Shown here in pieces: positions 51,596-62,832 of a DNA stretch of 64,000 bases (position 1 is its first letter; each line of letters starts with the position of its first letter). A program made the translations under genes and the position numbers. Source of the stretch: Epilithonimonas sp. JDS (GTDB lineage: Bacteria; Bacteroidota; Bacteroidia; Flavobacteriales; Weeksellaceae). The stretch is taken from assembly GCF_021261315.1 (NCBI RefSeq), contig NZ_JAJSAX010000001.1, positions 496,001-560,000 on the forward strand. The letters run 5' to 3'. Below the pieces are notes generated by a model, which saw only the letters and a list, made by a program, of their open reading frames with translations, made no database searches and was not told where the DNA came from.

Positions 51596-54500
51596 TTAGT
51601 TGATGTCCTCGAATTCTTTTCTAGAACCTACGATCACGTTTTGGTAATCCTTAAGACCTGTACCTGCAGGGATTCTGTGTCCTACAATTACATTTTCTTT
51701 AAGACCTGTCAGGAAGTCGATTTTACCGGACACTGCTGCTTCGTTTAGAACCTTAGTCGTTTCCTGGAACGATGCTGCAGACATAAATGATTTGGTTTGA
51801 AGTGCCGCTCTAGTAATACCTTGTAGTACAGAAGTTGCAGTTGCAGGAAGTGCTTCTCTAACTTCTACCAATGCCTGATCTTCACGTCTTAGTTTCGAGT
51901 TCTCATCTCTAAGTTCTCTGGCTGTGATCATCTGTCCTGGTTTGAATTCTTTAGAATCTCCCGCTTCCATTACTACTTTCAGACCAAATACTCTGTTGTT
52001 CTCTTGCAAGAAGTCGTATTTGTGTTCCAAAGCACCTTCCAGGAACTGTGTATCTCCTCCATCCACAATCGATACTTTTGTCATCATCTGACGAACAATG
52101 ATCTCGAAGTGTTTGTCATCGATCTTCACCCCTTGAAGACGGTAAACCTCCTGAATTTCATTAACCAAATATTCCTGAACCGCAGTTGGACCTTTGATTT
52201 TCAAGATATCGTCTGGTGTTACAGAACCGTCGGAAAGTGCGCCTCCTGCGTACACGAAGTCATTTTCCTGAACTAGGATCTGGTTGGATAATTTAACCAA
52301 ATATTTCTTGATCTCTCCAGTTTTGGCTTCCACGATAAGCTCACGGTTACCTCTTTTGATTTTACCGTAAGATACTACACCGTCAATCTCTGTAACAACC
52401 GCCGGGTTGGAAGGATTTCTGGCTTCGAATAACTCGGTAACTCTCGGAAGACCTCCAGTGATATCCCCTGCTTTCGCAGATTTTCTTGGGATCTTGATTA
52501 AGACCTTACCAGCCTTAATTTTCTCACCATCGTTTACCATAATGTGGGCGCCAACCGGTAAGTTGTAACCTTTTTGCTCTACACCTTTGGAGTCAACAAC
52601 TTTAAGGGTAGGAACGGCTTTTTTATTTCTGGATTCAGAGATTACTTTCTCTTCGAAACCAGTCTGCTCATCGATCTCCAATACGAAAGAGACACCTTGG
52701 ATAATATCCTCGTACTCTACTTTACCAGAATTCTCTGCAATGATTACCGCGTTATAAGCATCCCACTTCGCGATCATATCACCTTTTTTCACTTTGTCGC
52801 CTGGCTGTACAAACAACTCGGATCCATAAGGAACGTTAGCGATCATAATCGGTGTTCTAGCTTCGTTATCTGCTACCAAACGGAATTCTGTTGAACGGGA
52901 AACAACGATATCTGCTGACTCTCCATTTTCACCTTCCGATTTAATAGTTCTAACCTCATCCATCTCAACGATACCATCACGTTTTGCAACGATACTTGGA
53001 TTTTCTGAGATGTTATTTGAAACCCCACCTTGGTGGAAAGTTCTCAATGTTAACTGAGTTCCCGGCTCACCAATAGACTGTGCAGCGATTACACCTACAG
53101 CTTCTCCCATATGGATGCCTTTACCTGTTGCAAGGTTTCGACCGTAACATTTCGCACAGATACCTTTTTTAGCCTCACAAGTTAGTGGAGAACGAACCTC
53201 TACAGCTTCGATTCCAGCTTCCTCGATCTGCTTAGCCACTGCCTCTACGATCAACTCGTCCGCTTGTGCCAAGATCTCATCCGTTTCCGGGTGATAGATA
53301 TTGTGAAGCGAAACTCTACCAAGAATTCTCTCAGCGATTTTTTCTACGATATCATCGTTTTTCTTAAGTGCAGTGATCTCTGTACCTCTAAGTGTTCCAC
53401 AGTCTTGTTCTGTAATGATAACATCCTGTGCAACATCCACCAATCTTCTGGTCAAGTAACCAGCATCGGCAGTTTTAAGAGCGGTATCCGCAAGACCTTT
53501 ACGAGCACCGTGGGTAGAGATAAAGTATTCCAAAATTGACAAACCTTCTTTGAAGTTTGCAAGAATCGGGTTTTCAATAATCTCAGCACCAACAGAACCT
53601 GCTTTTTGTGGTTTTGCCATCAACCCCCTCATACCGGATAACTGACGGATCTGTTCCTTAGAACCCCTCGCACCAGAATCAAGCATCATATATACAGAGT
53701 TGAAGCCACCTTGATCTACCTTCATTCTGCTCATAATCATTTCAGTAAGGCTGGCGTTGGTATTAGTCCAAACGTCAATTACCTGATTATAACGCTCTGT
53801 ATCTGTGATAAGACCCATATTATAGTTAGCCTTGATCTCATCTACAGTTTCGATAGAAGTCGCGATCATTTTCTTTTTCTCAACCGGGATCACAATATCT
53901 CCAAGACTAAATGAAAGTCCACCTTTGAATGCGTTTGCATATCCAAGATCTTTCATATCATCCAAGAACTTCACCGTAGTTGGGAAATCTGTGTCTGCCA
54001 ATACCTGACCAATGACGTTTCTAAGAGATTTCTTAGTCAATAACTCATCGATATAACCAGAAGCTTTCGGTACGATTTGGTTGAATAAAATTCTACCAAC
54101 TGTCGTAGGGAATAACTTAGTTGTAATGACACCATTCTCTTTGATAGGAAGACGACATCTTACTTTTGCATTAAGAGAAACTTGTCCCTCAGCATAAGCG
54201 ATCTCTACTTCTTCCGGAGAATAGAAAGCAAGACCTTCGCCTTTTACTTTCATATCATCTGTAGAATCCAGTTGTTTGGTCATAAAATATAGACCCAAAA
54301 CCATATCCTGAGATGGTACCGTGATAGGAGAACCATTTGCAGGGTTAAGGATATTCTGAGAACCCAACATCAATAGTTGTGCTTCCAAAATAGCTTCTGG
54401 ACCTAGAGGTAAATGCACCGCCATCTGATCCCCATCGAAATCGGCGTTGAAAGCCGTCGTTACCAATGGGTGAAGTTGGATCGCTTTACCTTCGATCATC

Positions 54501-55861
54501 TTCGGCTGGAACGCCTGGATACCAAGTCTGTGCAAAGTAGGTGCTCTGTTCAATAGTACAGGGTGACCTTTCATTACACCTTCCAAGATATCATAAACTA
54601 CAGGCTCTTTTCTGTCGATGATTCTTTTAGCTGATTTTACAGTTTTTACAATTCCTCTCTCGATCAGTTTTCTGATGATGAATGGTTTGTAAAGTTCTGC
54701 TGCCATATCTTTCGGGATACCACACTCGTGAAGCTGAAGACTAGGTCCTACAACAATTACCGAACGAGCGGAGTAATCTACCCTTTTTCCTAACAAGTTT
54801 TGACGGAAACGACCTTGCTTACCTTTCAATGAGTCAGAAAGGGATTTCAATGGTCTGTTTGATTCAGATTTTACAGCAGAAGATTTTCTTGTATTATCGA
54901 ATAATGAATCTACAGATTCCTGAAGCATACGCTTCTCATTTCTCAAGATCACTTCCGGAGCTTTGATCTCCAATAGTCTTTTCAGACGGTTGTTTCTGAT
55001 GATCACCCTTCTGTAAAGGTCATTCAAATCAGAAGTTGCGAAACGTCCTCCATCCAATGGAACCAATGGTCTCAATTCTGGTGGTATTACAGGAAGTACA
55101 CGCATAATCATCCACTCAGGCTTGTTGATCATTCTTGTATTGGCACCTCTCAGTGCTTCTACAACATTTAATCTTTTAAGAGCCTCAGTTCTTCTTTGTT
55201 TAGAAGATTCGTTGTGCGCTTTGTGTCTTAGATCGAATGATAAAGAATCAAGGTCGATTCTCTTCAACAATTCTTCAACCGCTTCTGCTCCCATTTTCGC
55301 AAGGAATTTGTTCGGATCAGAATCATCAAGATATTGATTTTCTACAGGAAGCGTTTCCAGAACGTCCAGATATTCTTCTTCTGTAAGGAATTCTTTGTCA
55401 TCAAAGTCAGAACCGTCTGCTTTCTTAGCAATACCTTGCTGGATCACAACGTATCTTTCGTAATAGATGATCATATCCAATTTCTTGGAAGGAATACCTA
55501 ATAGATAACCGATTTTGTTTGGCAAAGAACGGAAGTACCAGATGTGCGCTACAGGAACAACCAGACCGATGTGTCCGATTCTTTCTCTACGTACTTTTTT
55601 CTCTGTTACTTCTACCCCACATCTATCACAAACGATCCCTTTGTAACGGATACGTTTGTATTTTCCACAAGCACACTCGTAATCCTTTACAGGACCAAAG
55701 ATCTTCTCGCAGAACAATCCATCTCTTTCCGGCTTGTGTGTACGATAGTTAATCGTTTCTGGTTTTAAAACCTCTCCTCTCGATTCCTGAAGAATGGATT
55801 CTGGTGAAGCTAAACCAATAGTGATTTTAGTAAATCTACTTGTTTTATTTTTATTTGACAT
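51596..55861 (-). CDS. rpoC: DNA-directed RNA polymerase subunit beta-prime
   Basis: This 1421-residue subunit carries the catalytic magnesium motif [12 protein letters not shown]. The N-terminal zinc cysteines are C63, C65, C78 and C81 ([10 protein letters not shown] ... [11 protein letters not shown]). The second zinc site is in the C-terminal half ([16 protein letters not shown]). The long jaw and C-terminal domain regions are present, as expected for the family. It forms the active centre with RpoB, encoded 123 nt upstream on the same strand. Confidence 0.99.
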   Translation of the reverse strand: MSNKNKTSRFTKITIGLASPESILQESRGEVLKPETINYRTHKPERDGLFCEKIFGPVKDYECACGKYKRIRYKGIVCDRCGVEVTEKKVRRERIGHIGLVVPVAHIWYFRSLPNKIGYLLGIPSKKLDMIIYYERYVVIQQGIAKKADGSDFDDKEFLTEEEYLDVLETLPVENQYLDDSDPNKFLAKMGAEAVEELLKRIDLDSLSFDLRHKAHNESSKQRRTEALKRLNVVEALRGANTRMINKPEWMIMRVLPVIPPELRPLVPLDGGRFATSDLNDLYRRVIIRNNRLKRLLEIKAPEVILRNEKRMLQESVDSLFDNTRKSSAVKSESNRPLKSLSDSLKGKQGRFRQNLLGKRVDYSARSVIVVGPSLQLHECGIPKDMAAELYKPFIIRKLIERGIVKTVKSAKRIIDRKEPVVYDILEGVMKGHPVLLNRAPTLHRLGIQAFQPKMIEGKAIQLHPLVTTAFNADFDGDQMAVHLPLGPEAILEAQLLMLGSQNILNPANGSPITVPSQDMVLGLYFMTKQLDSTDDMKVKGEGLAFYSPEEVEIAYAEGQVSLNAKVRCRLPIKENGVITTKLFPTTVGRILFNQIVPKASGYIDELLTKKSLRNVIGQVLADTDFPTTVKFLDDMKDLGYANAFKGGLSFSLGDIVIPVEKKKMIATSIETVDEIKANYNMGLITDTERYNQVIDVWTNTNASLTEMIMSRMKVDQGGFNSVYMMLDSGARGSKEQIRQLSGMRGLMAKPQKAGSVGAEIIENPILANFKEGLSILEYFISTHGARKGLADTALKTADAGYLTRRLVDVAQDVIITEQDCGTLRGTEITALKKNDDIVEKIAERILGRVSLHNIYHPETDEILAQADELIVEAVAKQIEEAGIEAVEVRSPLTCEAKKGICAKCYGRNLATGKGIHMGEAVGVIAAQSIGEPGTQLTLRTFHQGGVSNNISENPSIVAKRDGIVEMDEVRTIKSEGENGESADIVVSRSTEFRLVADNEARTPIMIANVPYGSELFVQPGDKVKKGDMIAKWDAYNAVIIAENSGKVEYEDIIQGVSFVLEIDEQTGFEEKVISESRNKKAVPTLKVVDSKGVEQKGYNLPVGAHIMVNDGEKIKAGKVLIKIPRKSAKAGDITGGLPRVTELFEARNPSNPAVVTEIDGVVSYGKIKRGNRELIVEAKTGEIKKYLVKLSNQILVQENDFVYAGGALSDGSVTPDDILKIKGPTAVQEYLVNEIQEVYRLQGVKIDDKHFEIIVRQMMTKVSIVDGGDTQFLEGALEHKYDFLQENNRVFGLKVVMEAGDSKEFKPGQMITARELRDENSKLRREDQALVEVREALPATATSVLQGITRAALQTKSFMSAASFQETTKVLNEAAVSGKIDFLTGLKENVIVGHRIPAGTGLKDYQNVIVGSRKEFEDIN

Positions 55862-55984
55862 TTGTTTTATGTATTTGATTAAAAGATTGAAACATTAAAT
55901 GATTAAAAAATTACTTTTAGAAATCATTCTTTTCAACCATTGGTTAATAATTTAATTTTAAATTTTTTGATAATTTAATTTAAA

Positions 55985-58900
55985 TTATTCTTCCAATCTT
56001 ACATCAAGTCCAAGACCCTGTAACTCGTGAAGTAATACGTTGAAAGATTCCGGAATACCTGGTTCAGGCATTGCTTCTCCTTTCGCGATCGCTTCATAAG
56101 TTTTTGCTCTACCAATCACGTCATCTGACTTCACAGTCAAGATCTCTCTCAAGATATTGGATGCTCCAAAAGCTTCCAGAGCCCAAACCTCCATCTCTCC
56201 AAATCTCTGACCTCCAAATTGCGCTTTACCTCCTAATGGCTGTTGCGTAATCAATGAGTATGGTCCGATAGAACGTGCGTGCATTTTGTCATCTACCATG
56301 TGTCCTAGTTTCAACATATAGATCACACCTACGGTTGCAGGCTGAGTAAATCTCTCCCCAGTTCCACCATCGTACAAGTGTGTACTTCCGAATTTCGGAA
56401 CGCCAGCTTGTTCTGTGTATTCAGTGATTTGTTCCAAAGTTGCACCATCAAAGATTGGTGTTGCGAACTTAAGTCCTAGTTTGGTACCAGCCCATCCAAG
56501 AACAGTTTCGTAGATCTGACCAATGTTCATACGAGAAGGTACCCCAAGTGGATTCAATACGATATCTACTGGTGTTCCATCCTCAAGGAATGGCATATCC
56601 TCTTCACGAACGATTCTTGAAACGATACCTTTGTTACCGTGACGACCAGCCATCTTATCTCCAACATTCAATTTACGTTTCTTAGCGATGTAAACTTTAG
56701 CTAGTTTGATAATCCCTGCAGGCAACTCATCTCCGATAGACAATGCAAATTTCTCACGGTTTTTAACACCTGCAAGATCGTTGTATTTGATCTTGTAGTT
56801 GTGAACCAATTGTTTGATCAATTCATTCTTGTCAGAATCAACGGTCCAGTCTGCACCACTGATATTGTTATAATCTTCAACATTTTGAAGTAATCTCAAT
56901 GTGAATTTAGTTCCTTTGCTGATCACTTCTTCTTCAAGATCGTTTTGTACACCTTGAGAAGTTTTCCCAGAAACCAATGTATTCAATTTGTCGATCAAAG
57001 TATTTCTAAGACCGTCGAACTTAGCTTTGTAAGTATTTTCGATCTCTTCCAATTTGATCTTCTCTTCGCTTCTTTTCTTTTTGTCCTTGATATTTCTAGA
57101 GAACAATTTTTTGTTGATCACAACTCCTCTCAATGAAGAATCTGCTTTCAATGAAGCATCTTTCACATCACCAGCTTTGTCTCCGAAGATCGCTCTAAGA
57201 AGTTTTTCTTCCGGTGTTGGATCAGATTCACCTTTTGGAGTGATCTTCCCGATAAGGATATCACCAGGCTTCACTTCTGCTCCGATTCTGATCATACCGT
57301 TCTCATCAAGATCTTTGGTAGCTTCTTCAGAAACGTTAGGAATATCTGCTGTCAGTTCTTCCATCCCTAATTTAGTATCTCTAACTTCAAGAGAATATTC
57401 GTCTACGTGGATCGATGTAAACCAGTCCTCACGAACTACTTTTTCATTGATTACGATCGCATCCTCAAAGTTGTAACCTTTCCAAGGCATGAAGGCTACC
57501 ACTAGGTTTCTACCCAATGCCAACTCTCCGTTTTCAGTTGCGTAACCGTCGCAAAGCACTTGTCCTTTTTCTACTACATCACCTACTCTTACGTTTGGTC
57601 TTAGTGTAATAGTCGTACTCTGGTTGGTTTTTCTGAACTTGGTCAGTTTATAAGTTTTAGTCGCAGAGTCGAAGTTAACTAAATCGTCTTCCTCGCTTCT
57701 TTCGTATTTGATCGTGATCTTCTCAGCATCCACATATTCTACAACTCCAGTTCCTTCTGCATTGATCAAAACTCTAGAGTCTCTAGCTACTTGTTTTTCC
57801 AAACCTGTACCTACAACTGGTGCTTGAGGATTCAACAATGGAACGGCCTGACGCATCATATTCGATCCCATCAATGCTCTGTTCGCATCATCGTGCTCCA
57901 AGAAAGGAATCAATGAAGCAGAAATACCAGAGATCTGGTTTGGTGCAACATCAATTAGATCCACTTGTTGAGGCTCAACTACCGGATAATCTCCATCCAG
58001 ACGAGCAATGATTCTGTCTGTTTGGAAAACACCATTATCATCCAACTCAACGTTTGCCTGAGCAATTACTTTGTATTCCTCATCCTCCGCATTAAGATAA
58101 GTTGGAGCGGCTTGTAGATCTACTTTACCATCTTCAACTTTTCTGTAAGGCGTTTCGATGAAACCAAGCGTGTTGATCTTCGCATACATTCCTAGAGAAG
58201 AGATCAAACCAATGTTTGGTCCCTCTGGCGTTTCGATCGGACAGATACGGCCATAGTGTGTATGGTGAACGTCACGTACCTCGAAACCTGCTCTTTCTCT
58301 TGATAAACCACCAGGTCCTAGGGCAGAAAGTCTACGCTTGTGCGTGATCTCTGATAGAGGATTGGTCTGGTCCATAAACTGAGAAAGCTGGTTGGTACCA
58401 AAGAATGAATTAATAACAGACGTCAAAGTCTTAGCATTTACCAAGTCAACCGGTGTAAAGATCTCGTTATCTCTAACGTTCATTCTTTCTTTGATCGTTC
58501 TGGCAATTCTAGAAAGACCTACGCCGAATTGTCCAGACAATTGCTCTCCAACAGTCTTTATTCTTCTGTTTGACAAGTGATCGATATCATCTACCTCAGC
58601 TTTTGAGTTAACTAGCTCGATCAAGTGTTTTACGATAGAGATGATGTCTTCTCTCGTCAATACTTGATTTTCCTGAGAGATGTTAAGACCCAATTTTTTA
58701 TTAAGTCTGTAACGACCTACTTCACCTAATGAATATCTCTGCTCGGAGAAGAATAATTTTTCGATAATTCCTCTTGCAGTTTCCTCATCTGGCGCATCAG
58801 CATTTCTCAACTGACGGTAGATATATTCAACCGCTTCTTTTTCGGAGTTGGTTGGATCTTTTTGTAGAGTATTCTGGATGATAGAGAACTCGCTGCTATT

Positions 58901-59812
58901 TTCTTTGTGGATCAAGATCGACTTAACGCCAGAATCCAAAATAACATCAAGGTGTTCTTTTTCAAGAATCGTCTCTCTGTCTAGGATGATCTCGTTTCTT
59001 TCGATAGAAACCACCTCACCTGTATCCTCGTCTACGAAATCTTCGAACCAAGTGTTCAAAACTCTCGCAGCTAATGTTCTTCCTTCTACTTTTTTAAGCG
59101 CTGCTTTGGAAACTTTCACTTCCTCGGCAAGGTCGAATATCTGAAGAATCTCTTTATCAGACTCGAAACCGATTGCTCTTAACAATGTAGTTAAAGGTAA
59201 TTTTTTCTTACGGTCGATATACGCATACATTACGTTATTGATATCCGTAGTAAACTCCATCCAAGATCCTTTGAAAGGGATAATTCTTGAATAGTAAAGT
59301 TTTGTACCATTTGCGTGGTAAGTCTGTCCGAAAAATACACCCGGAGACCTGTGTAACTGAGTTACGATAACACGTTCTGCACCATTGATGATGAATGAAC
59401 CAGATGGTGTCATATAAGGAACCGGACCTAAGTACACATCTTGTACAACAGTCTGGAAATCTTCGTGTTCCGGATCTGTACAGTATAGTTTAAGTCTAGC
59501 TTTTAGAGGCACGTTGTACGTCAAACCTCTCTCAACGCACTCATCTATAGAGTAACGAGGAGAATCTACCAGATAATCCAGGAATTCCAAAACGAATTGG
59601 TTTCTAGAATCTGTAATTGGGAAATTTTCCTGGAACGTTTTGTAAAGTGATTCGTTCAAACGTTGCTCAGGAAGCGTGTCTAACTGGAAAAACTCCTTGA
59701 AAGACTGGATTTGGATGTCCAAAAAGTCAGGGGTGTCGATTCTACCTTTCGCAGTGGAAAAGTTGATTCTTTCCGTTCCTTTCACTTTTTGTGTGGCCTG
59801 TGTTTTACTCAT
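55985..59812 (-). CDS. rpoB: DNA-directed RNA polymerase subunit beta
   Basis: This 1275-residue protein has the rifampicin region ([33 protein letters not shown] in outline), the [20 protein letters not shown] signature and the C-terminal [21 protein letters not shown]. It forms the catalytic core with RpoC. Unusually, the expected rplJ/rplL ribosomal genes are not upstream; instead a T9SS protein gene ends 404 nt away. A canonical promoter at 60129-60162 would give a leader of about 310 nt. Confidence 0.99.
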   Translation of the reverse strand: MSKTQATQKVKGTERINFSTAKGRIDTPDFLDIQIQSFKEFFQLDTLPEQRLNESLYKTFQENFPITDSRNQFVLEFLDYLVDSPRYSIDECVERGLTYNVPLKARLKLYCTDPEHEDFQTVVQDVYLGPVPYMTPSGSFIINGAERVIVTQLHRSPGVFFGQTYHANGTKLYYSRIIPFKGSWMEFTTDINNVMYAYIDRKKKLPLTTLLRAIGFESDKEILQIFDLAEEVKVSKAALKKVEGRTLAARVLNTWFEDFVDEDTGEVVSIERNEIILDRETILEKEHLDVILDSGVKSILIHKENSSEFSIIQNTLQKDPTNSEKEAVEYIYRQLRNADAPDEETARGIIEKLFFSEQRYSLGEVGRYRLNKKLGLNISQENQVLTREDIISIVKHLIELVNSKAEVDDIDHLSNRRIKTVGEQLSGQFGVGLSRIARTIKERMNVRDNEIFTPVDLVNAKTLTSVINSFFGTNQLSQFMDQTNPLSEITHKRRLSALGPGGLSRERAGFEVRDVHHTHYGRICPIETPEGPNIGLISSLGMYAKINTLGFIETPYRKVEDGKVDLQAAPTYLNAEDEEYKVIAQANVELDDNGVFQTDRIIARLDGDYPVVEPQQVDLIDVAPNQISGISASLIPFLEHDDANRALMGSNMMRQAVPLLNPQAPVVGTGLEKQVARDSRVLINAEGTGVVEYVDAEKITIKYERSEEDDLVNFDSATKTYKLTKFRKTNQSTTITLRPNVRVGDVVEKGQVLCDGYATENGELALGRNLVVAFMPWKGYNFEDAIVINEKVVREDWFTSIHVDEYSLEVRDTKLGMEELTADIPNVSEEATKDLDENGMIRIGAEVKPGDILIGKITPKGESDPTPEEKLLRAIFGDKAGDVKDASLKADSSLRGVVINKKLFSRNIKDKKKRSEEKIKLEEIENTYKAKFDGLRNTLIDKLNTLVSGKTSQGVQNDLEEEVISKGTKFTLRLLQNVEDYNNISGADWTVDSDKNELIKQLVHNYKIKYNDLAGVKNREKFALSIGDELPAGIIKLAKVYIAKKRKLNVGDKMAGRHGNKGIVSRIVREEDMPFLEDGTPVDIVLNPLGVPSRMNIGQIYETVLGWAGTKLGLKFATPIFDGATLEQITEYTEQAGVPKFGSTHLYDGGTGERFTQPATVGVIYMLKLGHMVDDKMHARSIGPYSLITQQPLGGKAQFGGQRFGEMEVWALEAFGASNILREILTVKSDDVIGRAKTYEAIAKGEAMPEPGIPESFNVLLHELQGLGLDVRLEE

Positions 59813-60128
59813 AAAATTATAAGAAAAAATGGGTTAAAAAATATTTTGATTCACAAAAAATATCAGAATAGATATGGAAGAATATAGAGCAAAGAATAAA
59901 GACTATATGATTTTTGGCGCTATCAGAATTAGTCTCAGGTCTTATTTCTTGATTCTCAAATCTTTCTAAGAGCAACACCGGTATATCTTTTCACGGTGTA
60001 GTGCAAAATATTTTATTTTTTTATTCGGTTTGAATTAATGGTATCATTAAACAGAAAATGCCCTTCCATTACTATGAAAGAGTATTCGTTATTTAAAGTA
60101 TAATATTAAGTCGCGCCAAAAGATGGTG

Positions 60129-60162
60129 CAAAGATAGGATATTTATCTGTAATTCACAACAA
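60129..60162 (-). promoter_or_regulatory. rpoB promoter, TTG-N20-TATCTTTG
   Basis: On the minus strand TTG (60162-60160 or 60159-60157) is 20 nt from TATCTTTG (60136-60129), close to the flavobacterial consensus. Transcription would start near 60122, about 310 nt before the rpoB ATG. Confidence 0.75.
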
Positions 60163-60163
60163 T

Positions 60164-60193
60164 AAAAAAAGACCACTCTTTCGAATGGTCTTT
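60164..60193 (-). terminator. rho-independent terminator of the T9SS gene
   Basis: AAAGACCA (60168-60175) and TGGTCTTT (60186-60193) pair with a 10-nt loop. On the minus strand the stem is followed by a T tract, separating the T9SS gene from rpoB. Confidence 0.85.
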
Positions 60194-60216
60194 GGATTTA
60201 AATAATTTTGAAATTA

Positions 60217-62802
60217 TTATTGTACAATAATCTTGTAAGACTTAACTGTTTTACCTGATTGTGTTTTTACAATATAAACGCCTGTTGTAAGCGAAGAAGT
60301 TGAAACTACTCCATTTCCGGTAAACTTACCGGATTTCACAAGCTGACCTTGTGCAGAGTAAACATTGTAAACAGTCTCTAAGTCAGATTTGTTTGTTTGG
60401 ATATACAAACTTTCTCCAGCTTTTACCGGATTAGGATATATTTTAATATCATTTGCAGTTGCAGTATCCGGTGTCATTTTGCCAGCTGTTTTATTAGCTA
60501 CAGCGTAAGGTGACAATGGAGAATTAGGAGCACCTCTATTAACAAGGTCTGTATCTACCTGATCCATAATACCATCTTTGTCTGCATCTCTTATTGGAGT
60601 AATGAAACCTCCGCCTAATACATCAAAATCTGATTTTCCGATTGCATCAATATCATTTTGCAAATTATTAGAAGATCTATCCAAATAGTCCGGAAGATTA
60701 TCACCATCAGTATTTTTAATTGAATATTTTAAAATTCCAGAATCAGGAGCAGTTTCTAAAATATCAGCAAGACCATTGCTTCCTACAGCTACGTCAGCAT
60801 CTATGATGCCATTGTGATCTTTATCAATCTGATCAATAATTGAGGTTGGGATACCAGCTTCGAAAAGGTCTAAGATACCATCATTGTCAGAATCCAAATC
60901 TAAGTAATTTGCGGTTCCATCTCCTAAGACAGTTATAAATCCTAAATCTCCTTCACTATCATCATCTTCAAATAAATTGTTTGTATTAACATCTTCCAGA
61001 ACATCAGGAATACCGTCATTATCAGAATCCTGATCACAAGCATCCTCAATGCCATCGCCATCGGAATCTCTAGTCGGAGACTTATCATTTACAGCTGAAC
61101 ACCCTTCTGCACAGTCCGGAATACCGTTACCGTTGTTGTCAATACTGTCATTACCACCCGGGCAAAGATCGAAACAATCAGCAATACCATCATTATCTGC
61201 GTCTTTGCTTGCAAAAGCGTTATAAATATAATATTCCTGAGGGAAACGAATTCCTGTCCCACTGTTGAATGTTATTTTGATACGGTTAAATGGTTTTGTT
61301 GCTTTCCCACCGACATAAAATTTATTGGAATCTGTCGTAAAGAAGTTTCCGCTAATTAAGCTGCCTGTTCCCACAAAAGTATTTGTAACTGTATTGTTGT
61401 TATACAATGTTACCGTAATATTTTCTAATACACCAACTCCGATAAGGTTTGCAGATTTTTCAATTGTAAATCCTGCGAAAGTATTTGCCGGAAGCAGTTC
61501 GTTGCTCTTCACTGTCACATAAGCTGAGAAAATACCAAATAATGATGCAGCCGGTACAGTTGCAGTAGCATAATTAGATGTATTATTATCAACAATTCTT
61601 TCCGGGTATACCATTTTGCCTAAAATAAGACCGAACAGTCCCGGTCCTGATGTCCAGGAAGAACCTGTCTGCAAATCTCCGGGAACAGCAGATCCGCTGG
61701 TTTGGATTTTATCGTCACACTCACACGTTAAAGGCTCTTCAAAAGCATAATACACTTTTAATGCGCCTATGTTGAAACCAACCGTCTGAGTAACTTTTAA
61801 ACGAATTTCGTTATAAGGTTTTGTAGTGGTAAGCGTTACTTTTTGTTTACCGCTTCCGAAACCTAAAACTTTAATATTAATTAAACCACCGCCGTCTGAC
61901 AAGGTTCTGGAATCCTGCAATTCTCCGAATAGATAGGTTTCTATTGTGACATTTTTCAAAAACTCAGCACTTAGCAATTTACCTTCATCATCAGGAGAAA
62001 TTACAAATCCGGCTCTGTTTCCTGCAGGATAAATTTGATTTTTATCTAGCAGCCCAACAGAATAGGATCCTAATAAACCAGCTGGCAATGCAATAATACC
62101 ATAAGAGTTTTTATCCCCGTCACTGATTTTCTCTCTATCAGAAACGAATGAAAGCGGTGCTATAAAGCTGCTACTTCCCGAAACGTTACCATCTACACCG
62201 CTTCCCGAAATAATATCATCACAGATATTATTATTGTCTACAGGCATAGCTGCAGGATCGAATGCAAATGCGTAATAGACATTCATCGCTCCGAATAATG
62301 CCAAGGTATTGGTTTGGTACAATCTTACTTCGTCGAATTCTTTGGTTGTTTTAAAATGGAAAAAAACTCTCGTTTTAGTACCCCCAAATGCAGGTACAGA
62401 CAATAATGTTGAACTAGTGGTAGATTCCTGAAGGACTCCGGCTTTGTAAGTACTTATTTTAATAGAACTCAAAAGCGTTGCAGTAATAAAACTTGTTCCC
62501 AAGTCCACATTAAAACCCGTTATGTATCCTGCGGGATAAGTTGTATTTGTATTCTTAACCGAGATACCGTTGCCACTTGCCAAAGTAGCGAAATTACCCA
62601 TACTGACACTGTTATTAAGATTTGCATCTACTACGGGAGTTAGACTTCCGTTGTAACATCCGAGACAGATACCACCTCCGTTTACAGCTTTCGCTTCTGT
62701 ACCCATCCCACGGATAGGCGTGTAGCCTTGCGCAAATACTACGTATGGCATCAGTAAGAAGCCAAGAAGCATTGCATAAAATTTAAAAGTTTGTTTTTTC
62801 AT
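60217..62802 (-). CDS. secreted protein with thrombospondin type 3 repeats and T9SS sorting domain
   Basis: This 861-residue protein has a signal peptide (about 1-25). Three repeated segments lie in the first 540 residues (for example NAGFVISPDDEGKLL-like and GFTIEKSANLIGVG). A block of calcium-binding repeats spans about residues 540-770 (DADNDGIADCFDLCPGGND, DSDGDGIEDACDQDSDNDGI). The C-terminal sorting domain, IYPNPVKAGESLYIQ ... SYKIIVQ, ends the protein. It is a probable cell-surface protein. It follows the repeat protein gene by 30 nt on the same strand. Confidence 0.88.
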   Translation of the reverse strand: MKKQTFKFYAMLLGFLLMPYVVFAQGYTPIRGMGTEAKAVNGGGICLGCYNGSLTPVVDANLNNSVSMGNFATLASGNGISVKNTNTTYPAGYITGFNVDLGTSFITATLLSSIKISTYKAGVLQESTTSSTLLSVPAFGGTKTRVFFHFKTTKEFDEVRLYQTNTLALFGAMNVYYAFAFDPAAMPVDNNNICDDIISGSGVDGNVSGSSSFIAPLSFVSDREKISDGDKNSYGIIALPAGLLGSYSVGLLDKNQIYPAGNRAGFVISPDDEGKLLSAEFLKNVTIETYLFGELQDSRTLSDGGGLINIKVLGFGSGKQKVTLTTTKPYNEIRLKVTQTVGFNIGALKVYYAFEEPLTCECDDKIQTSGSAVPGDLQTGSSWTSGPGLFGLILGKMVYPERIVDNNTSNYATATVPAASLFGIFSAYVTVKSNELLPANTFAGFTIEKSANLIGVGVLENITVTLYNNNTVTNTFVGTGSLISGNFFTTDSNKFYVGGKATKPFNRIKITFNSGTGIRFPQEYYIYNAFASKDADNDGIADCFDLCPGGNDSIDNNGNGIPDCAEGCSAVNDKSPTRDSDGDGIEDACDQDSDNDGIPDVLEDVNTNNLFEDDDSEGDLGFITVLGDGTANYLDLDSDNDGILDLFEAGIPTSIIDQIDKDHNGIIDADVAVGSNGLADILETAPDSGILKYSIKNTDGDNLPDYLDRSSNNLQNDIDAIGKSDFDVLGGGFITPIRDADKDGIMDQVDTDLVNRGAPNSPLSPYAVANKTAGKMTPDTATANDIKIYPNPVKAGESLYIQTNKSDLETVYNVYSAQGQLVKSGKFTGNGVVSTSSLTTGVYIVKTQSGKTVKSYKIIVQ

Positions 62803-62832
62803 ATGTATGTGTTATTAAAAATTATTTTTTAA

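Larger units (their letters stand above)
59813..60216. other. 404-nt rpoB upstream region with promoter and long leader
   Basis: No gene is credible. Contents on the minus strand: a terminator for the preceding gene (60193-60164), a strong promoter (60162-60129), about 310 nt of leader including a hairpin ACACCG/CGGTGT (59975-59980, 59994-59999), then the rpoB start. The leader may carry regulation. Confidence 0.65.

Noticed and set aside
60005-60070. short open frame (about 18 codons) in the rpoB leader on minus, beginning MEGHFLF
   Set aside because: It has no recognisable ribosome-binding site or conservation evidence; a chance frame in A+T-rich sequence is more likely.
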